The notes below the pieces were generated by a model, which was given only the letters and a program-made list of their open reading frames with translations, had not been told where the DNA came from and did not search any database. Positions 24,664 to 33,590 of a stretch of DNA of 64,000 nt are shown piece by piece. The first letter of the stretch is position 1; each line of letters opens with the position of its first letter. The DNA comes from Terriglobia bacterium (lineage in GTDB: Bacteria; Acidobacteriota; Terriglobia; Bryobacterales; Bryobacteraceae). The translations under genes and the position numbers were made by a program. The DNA is taken from NCBI GenBank assembly GCA_020073445.1, contig JAIQFE010000005.1, forward strand, positions 62,001 to 126,000. The letters run 5' to 3'.

Positions 24664-25983
24664 ATGGCTCTTTCGCGTCGGAAAATGCTGAAGAAAGCCG
24701 CAGCGGCTGGAGGCGTGGCCGCCGCCGGAGGCGGCTTAATCATGGCCCCTCAAGTGGCTGTCGGGCAGGCGCCGGCGCAACTGACCGGTACCCAGGCTGG
24801 ACGAAAGTTCAAGGCTTTCGTCAGGCACGGCACCGGCGCGTCGGTCGAGGAGCTTAAGCTGCTCGCGATCCAGCCGCGCGAAGTCCTGGTGCGCACGCAA
24901 GCGTCGGCGGTTTGCTACACCATCGTCGGCGGCGCCCTGGCGACGACTCCTGTCCAGCAAGCGTCGATCCCCAATCATTCCGGCATGGGCGTGGTGGAAG
25001 CCGTCGGGCCGCTGGTGAAGCGCGTCCAGGTGGGCGACCGCGTGGTGGTTCCCGGCACGCCGCAATGCGGAGTGTGTTACCAATGCCTGCACGGGCGGGC
25101 TGACTGGTGCCAGTTCCTGGACACCGCCCCGGCGCATCCGATGGCTGAGATGTCCGATGGCACGAAGATCACCGAGCAGGCGTCGCTGGGCGGGTTAAGC
25201 GAAATCATGGTGGTGCCGGAGGAGTACTGCTGCCCGGTGTTCACCGATCTTCCGGCGGAGCAACTGACTCTGCTCGGCGACACCGTCGGCACGGGTCTGG
25301 CGGCCGGGCGTGACTTGGTGCAGATCGAGCCGGGTTGGAACGTGGTGGTGCAGGGAGCGGGACCCGTGGGCATGGGTGCGATCCAGGCCGCACGCCTCCA
25401 GAATGCCGGTCAGGTAATCGTGATCGAGCCGATTAAAGCCCGGCGGGAGATCGCCATGAAAGTCGGGGGCACGATTGCACTGGATCCAAACGCAGAAGGC
25501 AATGGGTTAGTAACCAAAATTCGCACTCTGTCCAAGGGCATCACCGACCGCCGCTTTGCGGGCGGGCGACTTACGACCAATGCTGTACCCGATGGCGCGG
25601 ATTTCGTCATCAACGCGGTGGGCAGCGATTGGTTTCCGCCCAAGGCCGAGGTGGGGCCCGATCCCACAGCCATTCTTCCGCTGCAGCAGTGCTTCGAATT
25701 CACCCGCGCGGGCGGGCATATCGTGATGCTGGGCGTGGCCTGGCGCGGCAATGTGAGCTTTAACGCTGCGCAGTTCTCCAACCGCGGGCGGACTTTCTAT
25801 TCGGGTCAGCAGGGCGGCCTGAATATGCTGCGCGACATCCCGCGCTACGTGAAGCTGATCGAAAAGGGCGTGATCGATATGAAGTCGATGGTCACGAAGA
25901 CTTATTCCATCGAGCAGACGCGTGAAGCTATCCAGGCGGTGGGGGATCGCACCGTGCTGGGCGCTGTGATTACGTTCGTTTAG
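24664..25983 (+). CDS. Tat-exported zinc-dependent alcohol dehydrogenase (MDR family)
   Basis: 439 residues from ATG 24664, with AGGAGG just upstream. A twin-arginine leader (SRRKMLKKAAAAGG) is followed by an MDR fold. Catalytic-zinc Cys lies in SAVCYT; structural-zinc Cys are in CGVCYQCLHGRADWC; the cofactor loop GAGPVGMGAIQAA is intact. The family oxidises alcohols with NAD(P). Export is odd because soluble NAD is scarce in the periplasm; export of a folded, cofactor-loaded enzyme by Tat would make sense. Substrate unknown. A two-hairpin repeat follows the stop. Confidence 0.85.
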   Translation: MALSRRKMLKKAAAAGGVAAAGGGLIMAPQVAVGQAPAQLTGTQAGRKFKAFVRHGTGASVEELKLLAIQPREVLVRTQASAVCYTIVGGALATTPVQQASIPNHSGMGVVEAVGPLVKRVQVGDRVVVPGTPQCGVCYQCLHGRADWCQFLDTAPAHPMAEMSDGTKITEQASLGGLSEIMVVPEEYCCPVFTDLPAEQLTLLGDTVGTGLAAGRDLVQIEPGWNVVVQGAGPVGMGAIQAARLQNAGQVIVIEPIKARREIAMKVGGTIALDPNAEGNGLVTKIRTLSKGITDRRFAGGRLTTNAVPDGADFVINAVGSDWFPPKAEVGPDPTAILPLQQCFEFTRAGGHIVMLGVAWRGNVSFNAAQFSNRGRTFYSGQQGGLNMLRDIPRYVKLIEKGVIDMKSMVTKTYSIEQTREAIQAVGDRTVLGAVITFV

Positions 25984-25993
25984 CGCAGAAAAA

Positions 25994-26072
25994 GGGGACA
26001 GGCTACTCTGTCCCCTCCAGCAAGCTCCTGACTCACCTGCCAGCGTGGGAGTGGACAGAGTTGCCTGTCCCC
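25994..26072. repeat. 79-bp two-hairpin intergenic repeat, copy 2
   Basis: GGGGACAG...CTGTCCCC on the left and GGACAG...CTGTCC on the right, the same length as copy 1. It lies in the convergent gap between the Tat-exported dehydrogenase and the amidohydrolase genes. The centre differs (GCAAGCTCCTGACTCACC) while the hairpin arms are conserved. Confidence 0.85.
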
Positions 26073-26085
26073 ATTTTCTTGCGAA

Positions 26086-27738
26086 TTACTTCAAGTCGTC
26101 GTAGACGACTTTACCGTCGACCACTGTCAGCACTGATTTCAGCTTCTTGATCGCTTCGTCGGGAACCTTGGCGGGATCGAAATAGTCGTCGCTGAGGGCG
26201 ACCAGATCGCCGAGCTTGCCGACTTCGATCGACCCGAGCTGATTTTCCTCGCGCAGGAACCAGCCGTTCTCGACGGTGTACAGCCGCAGCGCTTCCGCAC
26301 GAGTGATCTGTTGCTTATCGTTGATCAGCACGCCGGAGGAATTCTTACCGGTGACCATGTAGTAGATCATGAGCCACGGATTGAGCGTCGAGATCTGCGC
26401 GGCGTCCGATCCGGCACCCGCGTGAATGCCGCTGTCGAGAATCATGCGGATGGGCGGGCCGGCGCCGGAGACGCCTGCCAGATACTCGAACGGATGTATC
26501 GCAATAGCGGCGCCCACGGCTTTGAAACGGTTCACAGTCGCCTGATCGATGCGAGGTACGTGTGCAACCGACCAGCGCAGATCCTTGATGGGCGTGACCG
26601 CGTTGACCTTTTCAAACGTCGTGGCCGTGAGCTGGTCCTCCGCTAGCGAAAGACTGTGCTGCTGGAAGGCCCAGCCCTGCTTGGCGACCAGTTGCAGCGC
26701 AGTTTCATAATTGGCGGGCGGGGTTACTTGTCCGAATAATGGCCACTGCGTGGCGAACTCGCCGATTCCGGAAACCTTCAACATGTCGTCGCCGAGGCCC
26801 GGGAAAATGTTGTACATGCGCTGCTTGAGCATCGGGACGTCGGGCCGCGTATCCATGCTGAGGAAGAAGATGCGCAGGCGCGTGGTCATTTTGTTCTGCT
26901 GGTGCAGCGCTTGAAACGCGTCGTACATGCGGAACGGATCGGCGGTCGCCAGGCCGTCGAAGGTGAACGAATCCTGAATATCCGCCAAGCCGGGAGGAAG
27001 AAACGCCCCCATATCCACGTTGGTGGTCAGCCCGACGCTGGCAGCGTAGGCCATCGCATCGGCAGTCCCACGTTTTTTGTCCTCAAATGTCTGTACGGAG
27101 CGTAAGGCGTTCAGCGCGGCGACAGAAGGCGCGTTCGCGGCAATTGTGCCAGTGTCGCTGACGGCGACACCTTTACTGGTGAAGAACGCTTTCGCGCGCG
27201 TATTGACCGCCGCGGGTCCGGTGAACGCCTGATAAACGATCACCGGATGATTCGGCGCGGCGTCGTCCAGCTCGGCAGACGTCGGCAGGCGTTTTTCAGC
27301 GAACTGAACGATGTTCCAGCCACCCATTGCGGTGATGAACTCGCCCGCCGGCACTGACTTTGCCCGTGCGGCTATCGCACTCTGGACATCCTTGATGGAC
27401 GCGGCTGTTTCCAGGCGTGTATCGTGACCGGGTCGGATCCCCAGCAGCACAATGTGATTGTGATTATCGATCAGCCCGGGTGTAACGGTTCGCCCGCGCA
27501 GGTTGATGGTCCGGGTGCATGGGCTCGTGCGCGTATCGCCATTGCGGCCCACGGCAGTGATGCGGCCTTCCTGAATGATGACTTCGGATACGACCGTGTT
27601 CTGTCGGTCCAGGGTCATAACCTTGCCGTTGGTGAGGCGCAGATCGCGGGAACCTGCGCAGCGGGCATCTTGTGCTGGCGGCGCCTGGCCATGAAGGAGT
27701 CCGGCACCGGCTGCTACGATAAATACAAATCGATACAT
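26086..27738 (-). CDS. Secreted amidohydrolase (YtcJ-like, amidohydrolase-3 type)
   Basis: 550 residues from ATG 27738; the frame is open 58 codons further, but that part lies inside the divergent quinoprotein gene. A signal peptide (about 1-18) precedes the metal motif LIDNHNHI after the beta-sandwich segment TVTPG. Later histidines (QQHSLS, VAHVPR) and GAGSDAAQISTLNPW with the metal Asp complete the site. YtcJ-like enzymes hydrolyse amide or carbamate-like bonds. Its start codon overlaps the ATG of the divergent gene (CATG at 27736-27739), so both promoters must lie inside coding sequence. Substrate unknown. Confidence 0.85.
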   Translation of the reverse strand: MYRFVFIVAAGAGLLHGQAPPAQDARCAGSRDLRLTNGKVMTLDRQNTVVSEVIIQEGRITAVGRNGDTRTSPCTRTINLRGRTVTPGLIDNHNHIVLLGIRPGHDTRLETAASIKDVQSAIAARAKSVPAGEFITAMGGWNIVQFAEKRLPTSAELDDAAPNHPVIVYQAFTGPAAVNTRAKAFFTSKGVAVSDTGTIAANAPSVAALNALRSVQTFEDKKRGTADAMAYAASVGLTTNVDMGAFLPPGLADIQDSFTFDGLATADPFRMYDAFQALHQQNKMTTRLRIFFLSMDTRPDVPMLKQRMYNIFPGLGDDMLKVSGIGEFATQWPLFGQVTPPANYETALQLVAKQGWAFQQHSLSLAEDQLTATTFEKVNAVTPIKDLRWSVAHVPRIDQATVNRFKAVGAAIAIHPFEYLAGVSGAGPPIRMILDSGIHAGAGSDAAQISTLNPWLMIYYMVTGKNSSGVLINDKQQITRAEALRLYTVENGWFLREENQLGSIEVGKLGDLVALSDDYFDPAKVPDEAIKKLKSVLTVVDGKVVYDDLK

Positions 27739-29563
27739 GATCAGAGTATATTTCCTCGCAGCGATTCTGGGGGCTTCCGTCTTCGCGGCCGTGTCCGGCG
27801 AAGAAGTGTTCAAGCAGCGTTGCGCCGGCTGCCACGAAGCGAATAATCCTCGCATTCCCCGCGTGGAGGCGCTGCACCGGATACCTGCTGCCCGGATTCT
27901 GCAAACGCTCAACTGGGGCGTGATGGGAAACGTGGCGTATACGATGACGATTGCCGAGCGGGAAGCCGTGGCAGGCTATCTGGGGACACACGATCCACTG
28001 GTGGCTCCGCCACCCACTGCGTTCTGCGCGGATCGGGCCGTGCGCTTCGCGAATGCGGGAGAAACCAAAGCTCCATCGCAGCCGCAGTGGAATGGCTGGA
28101 GTCCGTCCGCTACCAACGCTCGTTATCAAAGCGCGCAGAACGCCGGCCTTACCATCGACGGTGTGCAGCATCTGAAGCTGAAATGGGCTTTCGCCTATGA
28201 CGGCGATACCACTGCGTTTGCCCAGCCGACGATCGTCGACGGGAATCTGTTCGCCGGCAGCGCCGGCGGTGTGATCCATGCGCTGGATGCGAAGACGGGA
28301 TGCATACGCTGGACCTATCCTGCGAAAGGTCCGGTACGCTCGTCGATCCTGGCGGTTCGTCGCGGCAATAGCTACTCGCTCCTGTTTGGCGATCAGCTCG
28401 GGTGGTTTTATTCGCTGGACGCGGTCACGGGAAAAGAACTGTGGAAGAAGAAGGTCGACGAGCACGATGCCGCACGGCTGACGGGATCGCCAGTCGAGTA
28501 CGAGGGGACGGTGTTCGTACCGGTCGCTTCCTGGGAAGAGAATCGGGCCATCAGCGCCGATTATCAGTGCTGCACATTTCGCGGCGGCGTAGCGGCGCTG
28601 CGCGTTCGCGACGGCGCACTGGAGTGGCGCACCTACACTGTGGATGTTCCCAAGCAGAATGGCAAGTTGTGGGGACCTTCTGGAGCGCCCGTGTGGTCGG
28701 CGCCGACGATCGATGCGGCGCGTGGGCTGCTGTATGTGACCACGGGCGACAATTATTCGCCGCCGGCAACAGCGACGAGCGACGCGGTAATCGCGCTGGA
28801 TTTGAAGACCGGGAAGATCGCCTGGTCGCGCCAATTCTCGATGGGCGATATCTTCAGCGGCGGCTGCTCGGCTCAAGGCATTGAGTGCGGGCCGGATTTC
28901 GACTTCGGGTCCTCGGCGATTCTGGTCCACATAGGAAATGCACAGGCCGGGAATCGCGATTTGCTGCTGGCCGGGCAGAAATCGGGCGTGGTCTATGCGC
29001 TGGATCCTGCGCGCAAGGGCGAAATTCTGTGGCAGATCCGGATCGGCAAGGGAAGCACCAACGGCGGGATCCAGTGGGGCATGGCGGCCGATGGCCAGAA
29101 TGTCTATGCGGCCGTCTCGGATCTGGCGCGAGCGCCGGTAAAGAGCAATGATCCGGCGAATTTGCGCACTTCCAACCTCGATCCGAATGTCGGGGGCGGT
29201 CTATTTGCGATCCGGATCGCCGACGGCATCAAGATGTGGAACGCCGAGCCGGAGCATACCTGTCCTGAGAATCGAGCTGGCTGCAGCCCGGCTCAACCCG
29301 CCGCCGTCACCGCGACGCCTGGAATCATTTTTTCCGGCTCGGTGGACGGGCACATGCGGGCGTATTCTTCGGAAGACGGAACGATTCTTTGGGACTTCGA
29401 CACGGCGCGCGAATATTCCACCGTCAACGGCGTGAAGGGCCGCGGCGGATCGATCGACGGGCCGGGCGCCGTGGTGGTCGGCGGAATGGTCTACGTCAAT
29501 TCAGGTTACTCGCGGCAGAATGGCACGCCGGGTAACGTGCTGCTCGCCTTCGGAACTGACTAG
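27737..29563 (+). CDS. Cytochrome c - PQQ propeller fusion, polyvinyl-alcohol-dehydrogenase-like
   Basis: 608 residues. A signal peptide (about 1-20) and an N-terminal heme domain (CAGCH: Cys29, Cys32, His33) are followed by a PQQ-type propeller from about residue 95 (WNGWSPSATNARYQ; blade motifs DAKTGCIRWTY, DAVTGKELWKKK, DLKTGKIAWSRQ). Heme first, propeller second is the order of polyvinyl alcohol dehydrogenase and opposite to ordinary quinohemoprotein alcohol dehydrogenases. It would oxidise an alcohol in the periplasm and pass electrons to its own heme. First gene of a plus-strand cluster. The polymer substrate is not demonstrated. Confidence 0.85.
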   Translation: MIRVYFLAAILGASVFAAVSGEEVFKQRCAGCHEANNPRIPRVEALHRIPAARILQTLNWGVMGNVAYTMTIAEREAVAGYLGTHDPLVAPPPTAFCADRAVRFANAGETKAPSQPQWNGWSPSATNARYQSAQNAGLTIDGVQHLKLKWAFAYDGDTTAFAQPTIVDGNLFAGSAGGVIHALDAKTGCIRWTYPAKGPVRSSILAVRRGNSYSLLFGDQLGWFYSLDAVTGKELWKKKVDEHDAARLTGSPVEYEGTVFVPVASWEENRAISADYQCCTFRGGVAALRVRDGALEWRTYTVDVPKQNGKLWGPSGAPVWSAPTIDAARGLLYVTTGDNYSPPATATSDAVIALDLKTGKIAWSRQFSMGDIFSGGCSAQGIECGPDFDFGSSAILVHIGNAQAGNRDLLLAGQKSGVVYALDPARKGEILWQIRIGKGSTNGGIQWGMAADGQNVYAAVSDLARAPVKSNDPANLRTSNLDPNVGGGLFAIRIADGIKMWNAEPEHTCPENRAGCSPAQPAAVTATPGIIFSGSVDGHMRAYSSEDGTILWDFDTAREYSTVNGVKGRGGSIDGPGAVVVGGMVYVNSGYSRQNGTPGNVLLAFGTD

Positions 29564-29602
29564 CGCGCTACCGATGTACAATCTCCCTGATAGGAGATTC
29601 CC

Positions 29603-30460
29603 ATGTACACGCGTCGCGACTTCGGAAAGATCGCGTTAGCAGCGCTGCCCGCTTCGACTCTGCTCGCTCAAAAGAAGATCAATTCGACCATCGGGGGCGT
29701 CCTGATCGGCGCGCAGAGCTACAGCTTCCGTGAAAAACCGCTGGACGGCGTGATCCAGGCCATGACCGAGATTGGGCTGGGCGAATGCGAGCTGTTTTCG
29801 CCGCATATCGAGCCGAAGGGCGTATCGCGCGACGATCTGCGCAAGTGGCGCTTGACGGTGCCGCTGGACGAGATCAAGGCCGTGCGGAAGAAATTCGACG
29901 ACGCCGGAATCAATCTGTACGCGCTCAATCTCAGCTTTAATGACAGTTTTACGGACGAAGAAATCGATCACGGATTCGACATGGCCATGGCGTTGCGCGT
30001 GCGCGTGATTACGGCATCCTCCACATTGACTTCGGCTAAACGAATCGCGCCCTGGGCGGAAAAACACAATGTAATTGTCGCCTTCCACGGGCATTCCGAT
30101 GTCAAGGATCCCAACCAATTTGCCACGCCCGAAGCGTTCGAGCGGGCACTGGCCATGTCTCCGAAGTTTGCGATCAATCTGGACATAGGACACTTCGTAG
30201 CGGCGAATTATGATCCCGTGGAGTTTATCAAAACTCATCATGAGCACATCCTAGTGCTGCATCTGAAAGATCGCAAACGCGATCAGGGTCCGAACACGCC
30301 CTGGGGCCAGGGCGATACGCCGATCAAGCAGGTTTTGCAGCTCCTTAAGAAGGAGAAGTATCCGATGCGTGCGCTGATTGAGTACGAGTATCGCGGCGCG
30401 AGCGATTCGGTCACCGAGGTCAAGAAATGTTTCGACTACTGCAAAGAAGCGCTGGCATAG
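29603..30460 (+). CDS. Tat-exported sugar phosphate isomerase/epimerase-like TIM barrel
   Basis: 285 residues from ATG 29603 with TAGGAG upstream. A twin-arginine leader ([15 protein letters not shown]) is followed by an AP-endonuclease-2/xylose-isomerase-like barrel: [11 protein letters not shown] carries a metal Glu/His pair, and [19 protein letters not shown] and VLHLKDR match the divalent metal site. Relatives isomerise or epimerise sugars and inositols. Its last 34 bases are also the start of the diheme cytochrome gene, implying translational coupling. It may rearrange a sugar before or after quinoprotein oxidation (inference). Confidence 0.85.
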   Translation: MYTRRDFGKIALAALPASTLLAQKKINSTIGGVLIGAQSYSFREKPLDGVIQAMTEIGLGECELFSPHIEPKGVSRDDLRKWRLTVPLDEIKAVRKKFDDAGINLYALNLSFNDSFTDEEIDHGFDMAMALRVRVITASSTLTSAKRIAPWAEKHNVIVAFHGHSDVKDPNQFATPEAFERALAMSPKFAINLDIGHFVAANYDPVEFIKTHHEHILVLHLKDRKRDQGPNTPWGQGDTPIKQVLQLLKKEKYPMRALIEYEYRGASDSVTEVKKCFDYCKEALA

Positions 30461-31212
30461 TCGCTGCTCTGTTCGCGTCGTCGGTCGGGCAGGCTCAGTT
30501 GATCAGCCGGCCGGTTCCACCGGCTGACGCTGTCGAGCGCGGCAAGAAGCAGTTTGTTATCCAATGCGGAGGCTGCCACGGCGCGGATGCTCGCGGCGAC
30601 GATAATGGGCCGGATCTGGTGCGCTCGGTGATTGTTCTCGATGACGAGCAGGGCAGCCTGATCGGACCCGTGCTCCGCAAGGGGTTTCCGAACGAAGGCA
30701 TGCCGGCTTTCGATTTATCCGATGCGCAGATTCAGGATCTCGCGGCGTTCCTGCGCGAGCGGACGCAGGCCGCTATTAATCGCAATGCCTATCCGCTTCA
30801 GAGCCTGCTCACGGGCGATGCCAAGGCCGGCGCAGCATTCTTCAACGGCGCGGGTCGCTGCAACACCTGCCATTCGGCGACCGGCGATCTGGCCGGGCTC
30901 GCAAGCCGATTCCAGCCGGCGCAATTACAGACACGTTTTCTGTACCCACGCGGCGGACGCGGCGGCGCACCACCTAAGCCGACTACGGCCACAGTCACGC
31001 CGCGCACGGGACCTGCGGTCTCGGGAACGCTCGAATTCATCGACGACTTTGCCGTGGGGTTGCGCGATGGCGAGGGCTACTATCGTTCGTTCCCGCGCGA
31101 CGCGGTCAAAGTGGATATACAAGATCCGCTCGCAGCGCACGCCCAGTTGCTCAAGCAATACACCGATAAGAACATGCACGATGTTCTGGCCTACCTGGTG
31201 ACCCTCAAATGA
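30427..31212 (+). CDS. Secreted diheme cytochrome c
   Basis: 261 residues. A signal peptide (about 1-23) is followed by two heme motifs, CGGCH (47-51) and CNTCH (145-149). Met in EGMPAF is a likely distal ligand for the first heme. A C-terminal beta-rich part ([23 protein letters not shown]) ends at the stop, which overlaps the following ATG (ATGA). The gene starts 34 bases inside the isomerase gene. Its position directly before a heme-free PQQ dehydrogenase makes it that enzyme's likely electron acceptor. Confidence 0.88.
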   Translation: MFRLLQRSAGIVAALFASSVGQAQLISRPVPPADAVERGKKQFVIQCGGCHGADARGDDNGPDLVRSVIVLDDEQGSLIGPVLRKGFPNEGMPAFDLSDAQIQDLAAFLRERTQAAINRNAYPLQSLLTGDAKAGAAFFNGAGRCNTCHSATGDLAGLASRFQPAQLQTRFLYPRGGRGGAPPKPTTATVTPRTGPAVSGTLEFIDDFAVGLRDGEGYYRSFPRDAVKVDIQDPLAAHAQLLKQYTDKNMHDVLAYLVTLK

Positions 31213-32798
31213 AACAGGTCGTTCTCGCAGCATTGGTTTTGGCGGGCGCAATTGCAGCCCAGCCCCTCGATCCTGCCAAGTTGCTTCAGCCTCCCACGGA
31301 TTCCTGGCCGACCTACAACGGCGATTACACCGGCCGACGCTACAGCCCGCTTCAGCAGATCAATCAGGCAAACGTCGGCACGCTGAATCTTGCGTGGACG
31401 CGCCGCTTCACGGCGGGCGGAGGTCGGGGCGGCGGAGGCGGGGTCCAGATTAAGGCCACGCCTCTCGAAGTCAACGGCATCCTGTATTTCGCGGCGCCGG
31501 ATAACGCTTGGGCCGTAGACGCGCGCAGCGGGCGCGAGCTGTGGCACTACACATGGGAAACCACGGGCGGCATCCACATAGGCAATCGCGGCTTCGGAAT
31601 GTACGGCGACTGGCTGTATTTCGAAACTCCCGACTGCTATCTGATTTCACTCGACGCGAAGACCGGGAAGGTGCGCTGGAATCACCAGATCGCCGACGTG
31701 AAGCAGGAATATTTCTGCGGGTCTGCTCCGATGGTGATCAAGAACCACATCATCACCGGGGTGGGCGGCGATTCGCTGGACGTGCCAGGATACCTGGAGT
31801 CGCGGGATCCTGAGACCGGCCAGTTGCAGTGGCACTGGAACACGACACCCAGGCCCGGTGAACCCGGATCGGAAACTTGGCCATCGCGCCAGTCGATGGA
31901 GCACGGCGGCGGCATGACCTGGCATGCCGGAACCTACGATCCGGAACTTAACCTTTATTATTTCGGCACCGGCAATCCGAATCCGGTGTATGCGCCGCAG
32001 AGCCGGTCGGGTGACAATCTGTACACCTGCTCCATCGTGGCGCTGAATCCGGATACTGGGAAGTTGGCTTGGTACTACCAGGTATCGCCGCACGACAGTC
32101 ACGACTTTGACAATGTCGAGACGCCCGTGTTGATCGACGGCGAGTTCCGCGGACAACCGCGTAAGATGCTGGCGCAGGCGGCCCGGAACGGCTATTTTGT
32201 GGTGCTGGACCGGACCAACGGCAAGAATCTGCTCACGGCGCCCTTTGTGGAAGACCTGAATTGGTCCAAGGGCCTGGATGCGCAGGGCCGGCCCATTCCT
32301 AATCCCGACAAGGAAGCCAAGCCCGATGGAACATTGGTATCGCCCACAGAGGGCGGAGCGGCAAATTGGTTTGCTCCCTCATTCAGTCTTCTGACGGGCC
32401 TGTTCTACACGCACGCGTCCGAATCGTACGGCCTGGACTGGCAGACAGATATCTCGAAGACGCCGGAAGGATATGGCGGACGCAACCAGACCATCTGGAC
32501 GCAGAACCTCTTGCAGGCGATCGACTACAAAACGGGCAAGGTGATCTGGAGCCATCGCTATCCCAACCAGGGCGGAAATCGATCGGGCTTGTTGAGTACT
32601 GCCGGCGGATTACTTTTCGGCGGTGATCCCACGAGTAACGTGTTCGCCATGGACCCAGCGATCGGCAAGATCCTGTGGCACGCCGGATTACAAAGCTCGG
32701 TGAGCAACGGCCCGATTACGTTCGAGCTGGATGGCCGGCAATATGTGGTAGTCGGGGCGGGCGATTCGCTGTACGCGTTCACCTTGCCCGGGCATTAA
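31209..32798 (+). CDS. PQQ-dependent dehydrogenase
   Basis: 529 residues. The signal peptide (about 1-17) is followed by a quinoprotein propeller: WPTYNGDYTGRRYSPL opening, repeated blade motifs (DARSGRELWHY, DAKTGKVRWNHQ, DPETGQLQWHW) and the closing VVVGAGDSLYAF. A Gly-rich loop (GGGRGGGGG, about 70-78) interrupts the first blade. No heme is fused. It is joined to the diheme cytochrome gene by ATGA, giving an enzyme plus acceptor unit in the periplasm. Substrate unknown; no PQQ synthesis genes are in the window. Confidence 0.9.
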   Translation: MKQVVLAALVLAGAIAAQPLDPAKLLQPPTDSWPTYNGDYTGRRYSPLQQINQANVGTLNLAWTRRFTAGGGRGGGGGVQIKATPLEVNGILYFAAPDNAWAVDARSGRELWHYTWETTGGIHIGNRGFGMYGDWLYFETPDCYLISLDAKTGKVRWNHQIADVKQEYFCGSAPMVIKNHIITGVGGDSLDVPGYLESRDPETGQLQWHWNTTPRPGEPGSETWPSRQSMEHGGGMTWHAGTYDPELNLYYFGTGNPNPVYAPQSRSGDNLYTCSIVALNPDTGKLAWYYQVSPHDSHDFDNVETPVLIDGEFRGQPRKMLAQAARNGYFVVLDRTNGKNLLTAPFVEDLNWSKGLDAQGRPIPNPDKEAKPDGTLVSPTEGGAANWFAPSFSLLTGLFYTHASESYGLDWQTDISKTPEGYGGRNQTIWTQNLLQAIDYKTGKVIWSHRYPNQGGNRSGLLSTAGGLLFGGDPTSNVFAMDPAIGKILWHAGLQSSVSNGPITFELDGRQYVVVGAGDSLYAFTLPGH

Positions 32799-32954
32799 GC
32801 CTTAAGTTCGACCCGGAATCTGGCCGTTCGTCACAAATTGGCCTTGCCGACGGCTTGATCACCCGACAATCGACTCATGCAACAGACCCTACTAGTTTTC
32901 CAGGCTGTGCCGGGTGGAGCTGCGGTTGACATGCCAAAATCGGGAGGCGCGCCT

Positions 32955-33557
32955 ATGCAAGTACCGAAAAGACGTATGCTTGGCATGGCTGGTGCGGCCA
33001 TCTGGCTCGTCGCGATCAGTACGGCATTCACAGTCCTGGCGCTGATCACTATTGGCGCCCCCGTTCCCCGATTCGTGCTTGCCAGCGTCGTCGTTGCCGC
33101 GATCCTGCACCTGGTGATCGGCGTGGGGGTGATTCGCGCGATCCTGCGCTCCCCCGGCGTCATCCCGCCGCGCACCGCGGACGACCGCACCCTGCTTCGC
33201 CGGTTTGCCGTCGTGGGTGCCGCCGAAGTGATCGCGATCATGGTCGTCAACGGGATTTGCGCCGTTACCCAACATCTGGAGCTGCTGGTTCCGTTGGATC
33301 TGCTGCTCGTTGGAATCCATTTCTTGCCGTTGGCTCAGATCTTCCGAGTGCCGCGATACTACTTCCTGGGCGGGCTCTTTGCCCTTGTCCCTGCGCTCAC
33401 CATCGTACTGATTCCTGTACACGCGCAAGTCGGCGCCGCGGACGCATGGTTCGTCATTCCGACCTTCGGATGCAGTGTAGCGGCTTGGGCAACGTCCGCG
33501 TTCAATTTGCGCGAAGCGGCGAAATCGCTATCAGGTCACGATGCCAGCCGCGCATAA
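32955..33557 (+). CDS. Polytopic membrane protein of unknown function
   Basis: 200 residues from ATG 32955, chosen because GGGAGG lies seven bases upstream; in-frame ATGs at 32877 and 32931 are alternatives. Six hydrophobic segments are spread along the protein with short charged loops (RSPGVIPPRTADDRTLLRR is the largest). No catalytic motif. It stands 33 bases before a LytS-type kinase gene on the same strand, so it may be part of that system or its target. I recognise no named family. Confidence 0.65.
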   Translation: MQVPKRRMLGMAGAAIWLVAISTAFTVLALITIGAPVPRFVLASVVVAAILHLVIGVGVIRAILRSPGVIPPRTADDRTLLRRFAVVGAAEVIAIMVVNGICAVTQHLELLVPLDLLLVGIHFLPLAQIFRVPRYYFLGGLFALVPALTIVLIPVHAQVGAADAWFVIPTFGCSVAAWATSAFNLREAAKSLSGHDASRA

Positions 33558-33590
33558 TCATTTCGACACTGTCAAACGGACAATCCGAAG

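Noticed and set aside
27464-28930. 488-residue minus-strand open frame opposite the cytochrome-PQQ fusion
   Set aside because: Arg/Pro/His-rich composition typical of an antisense shadow; it would overlap two well-supported genes.
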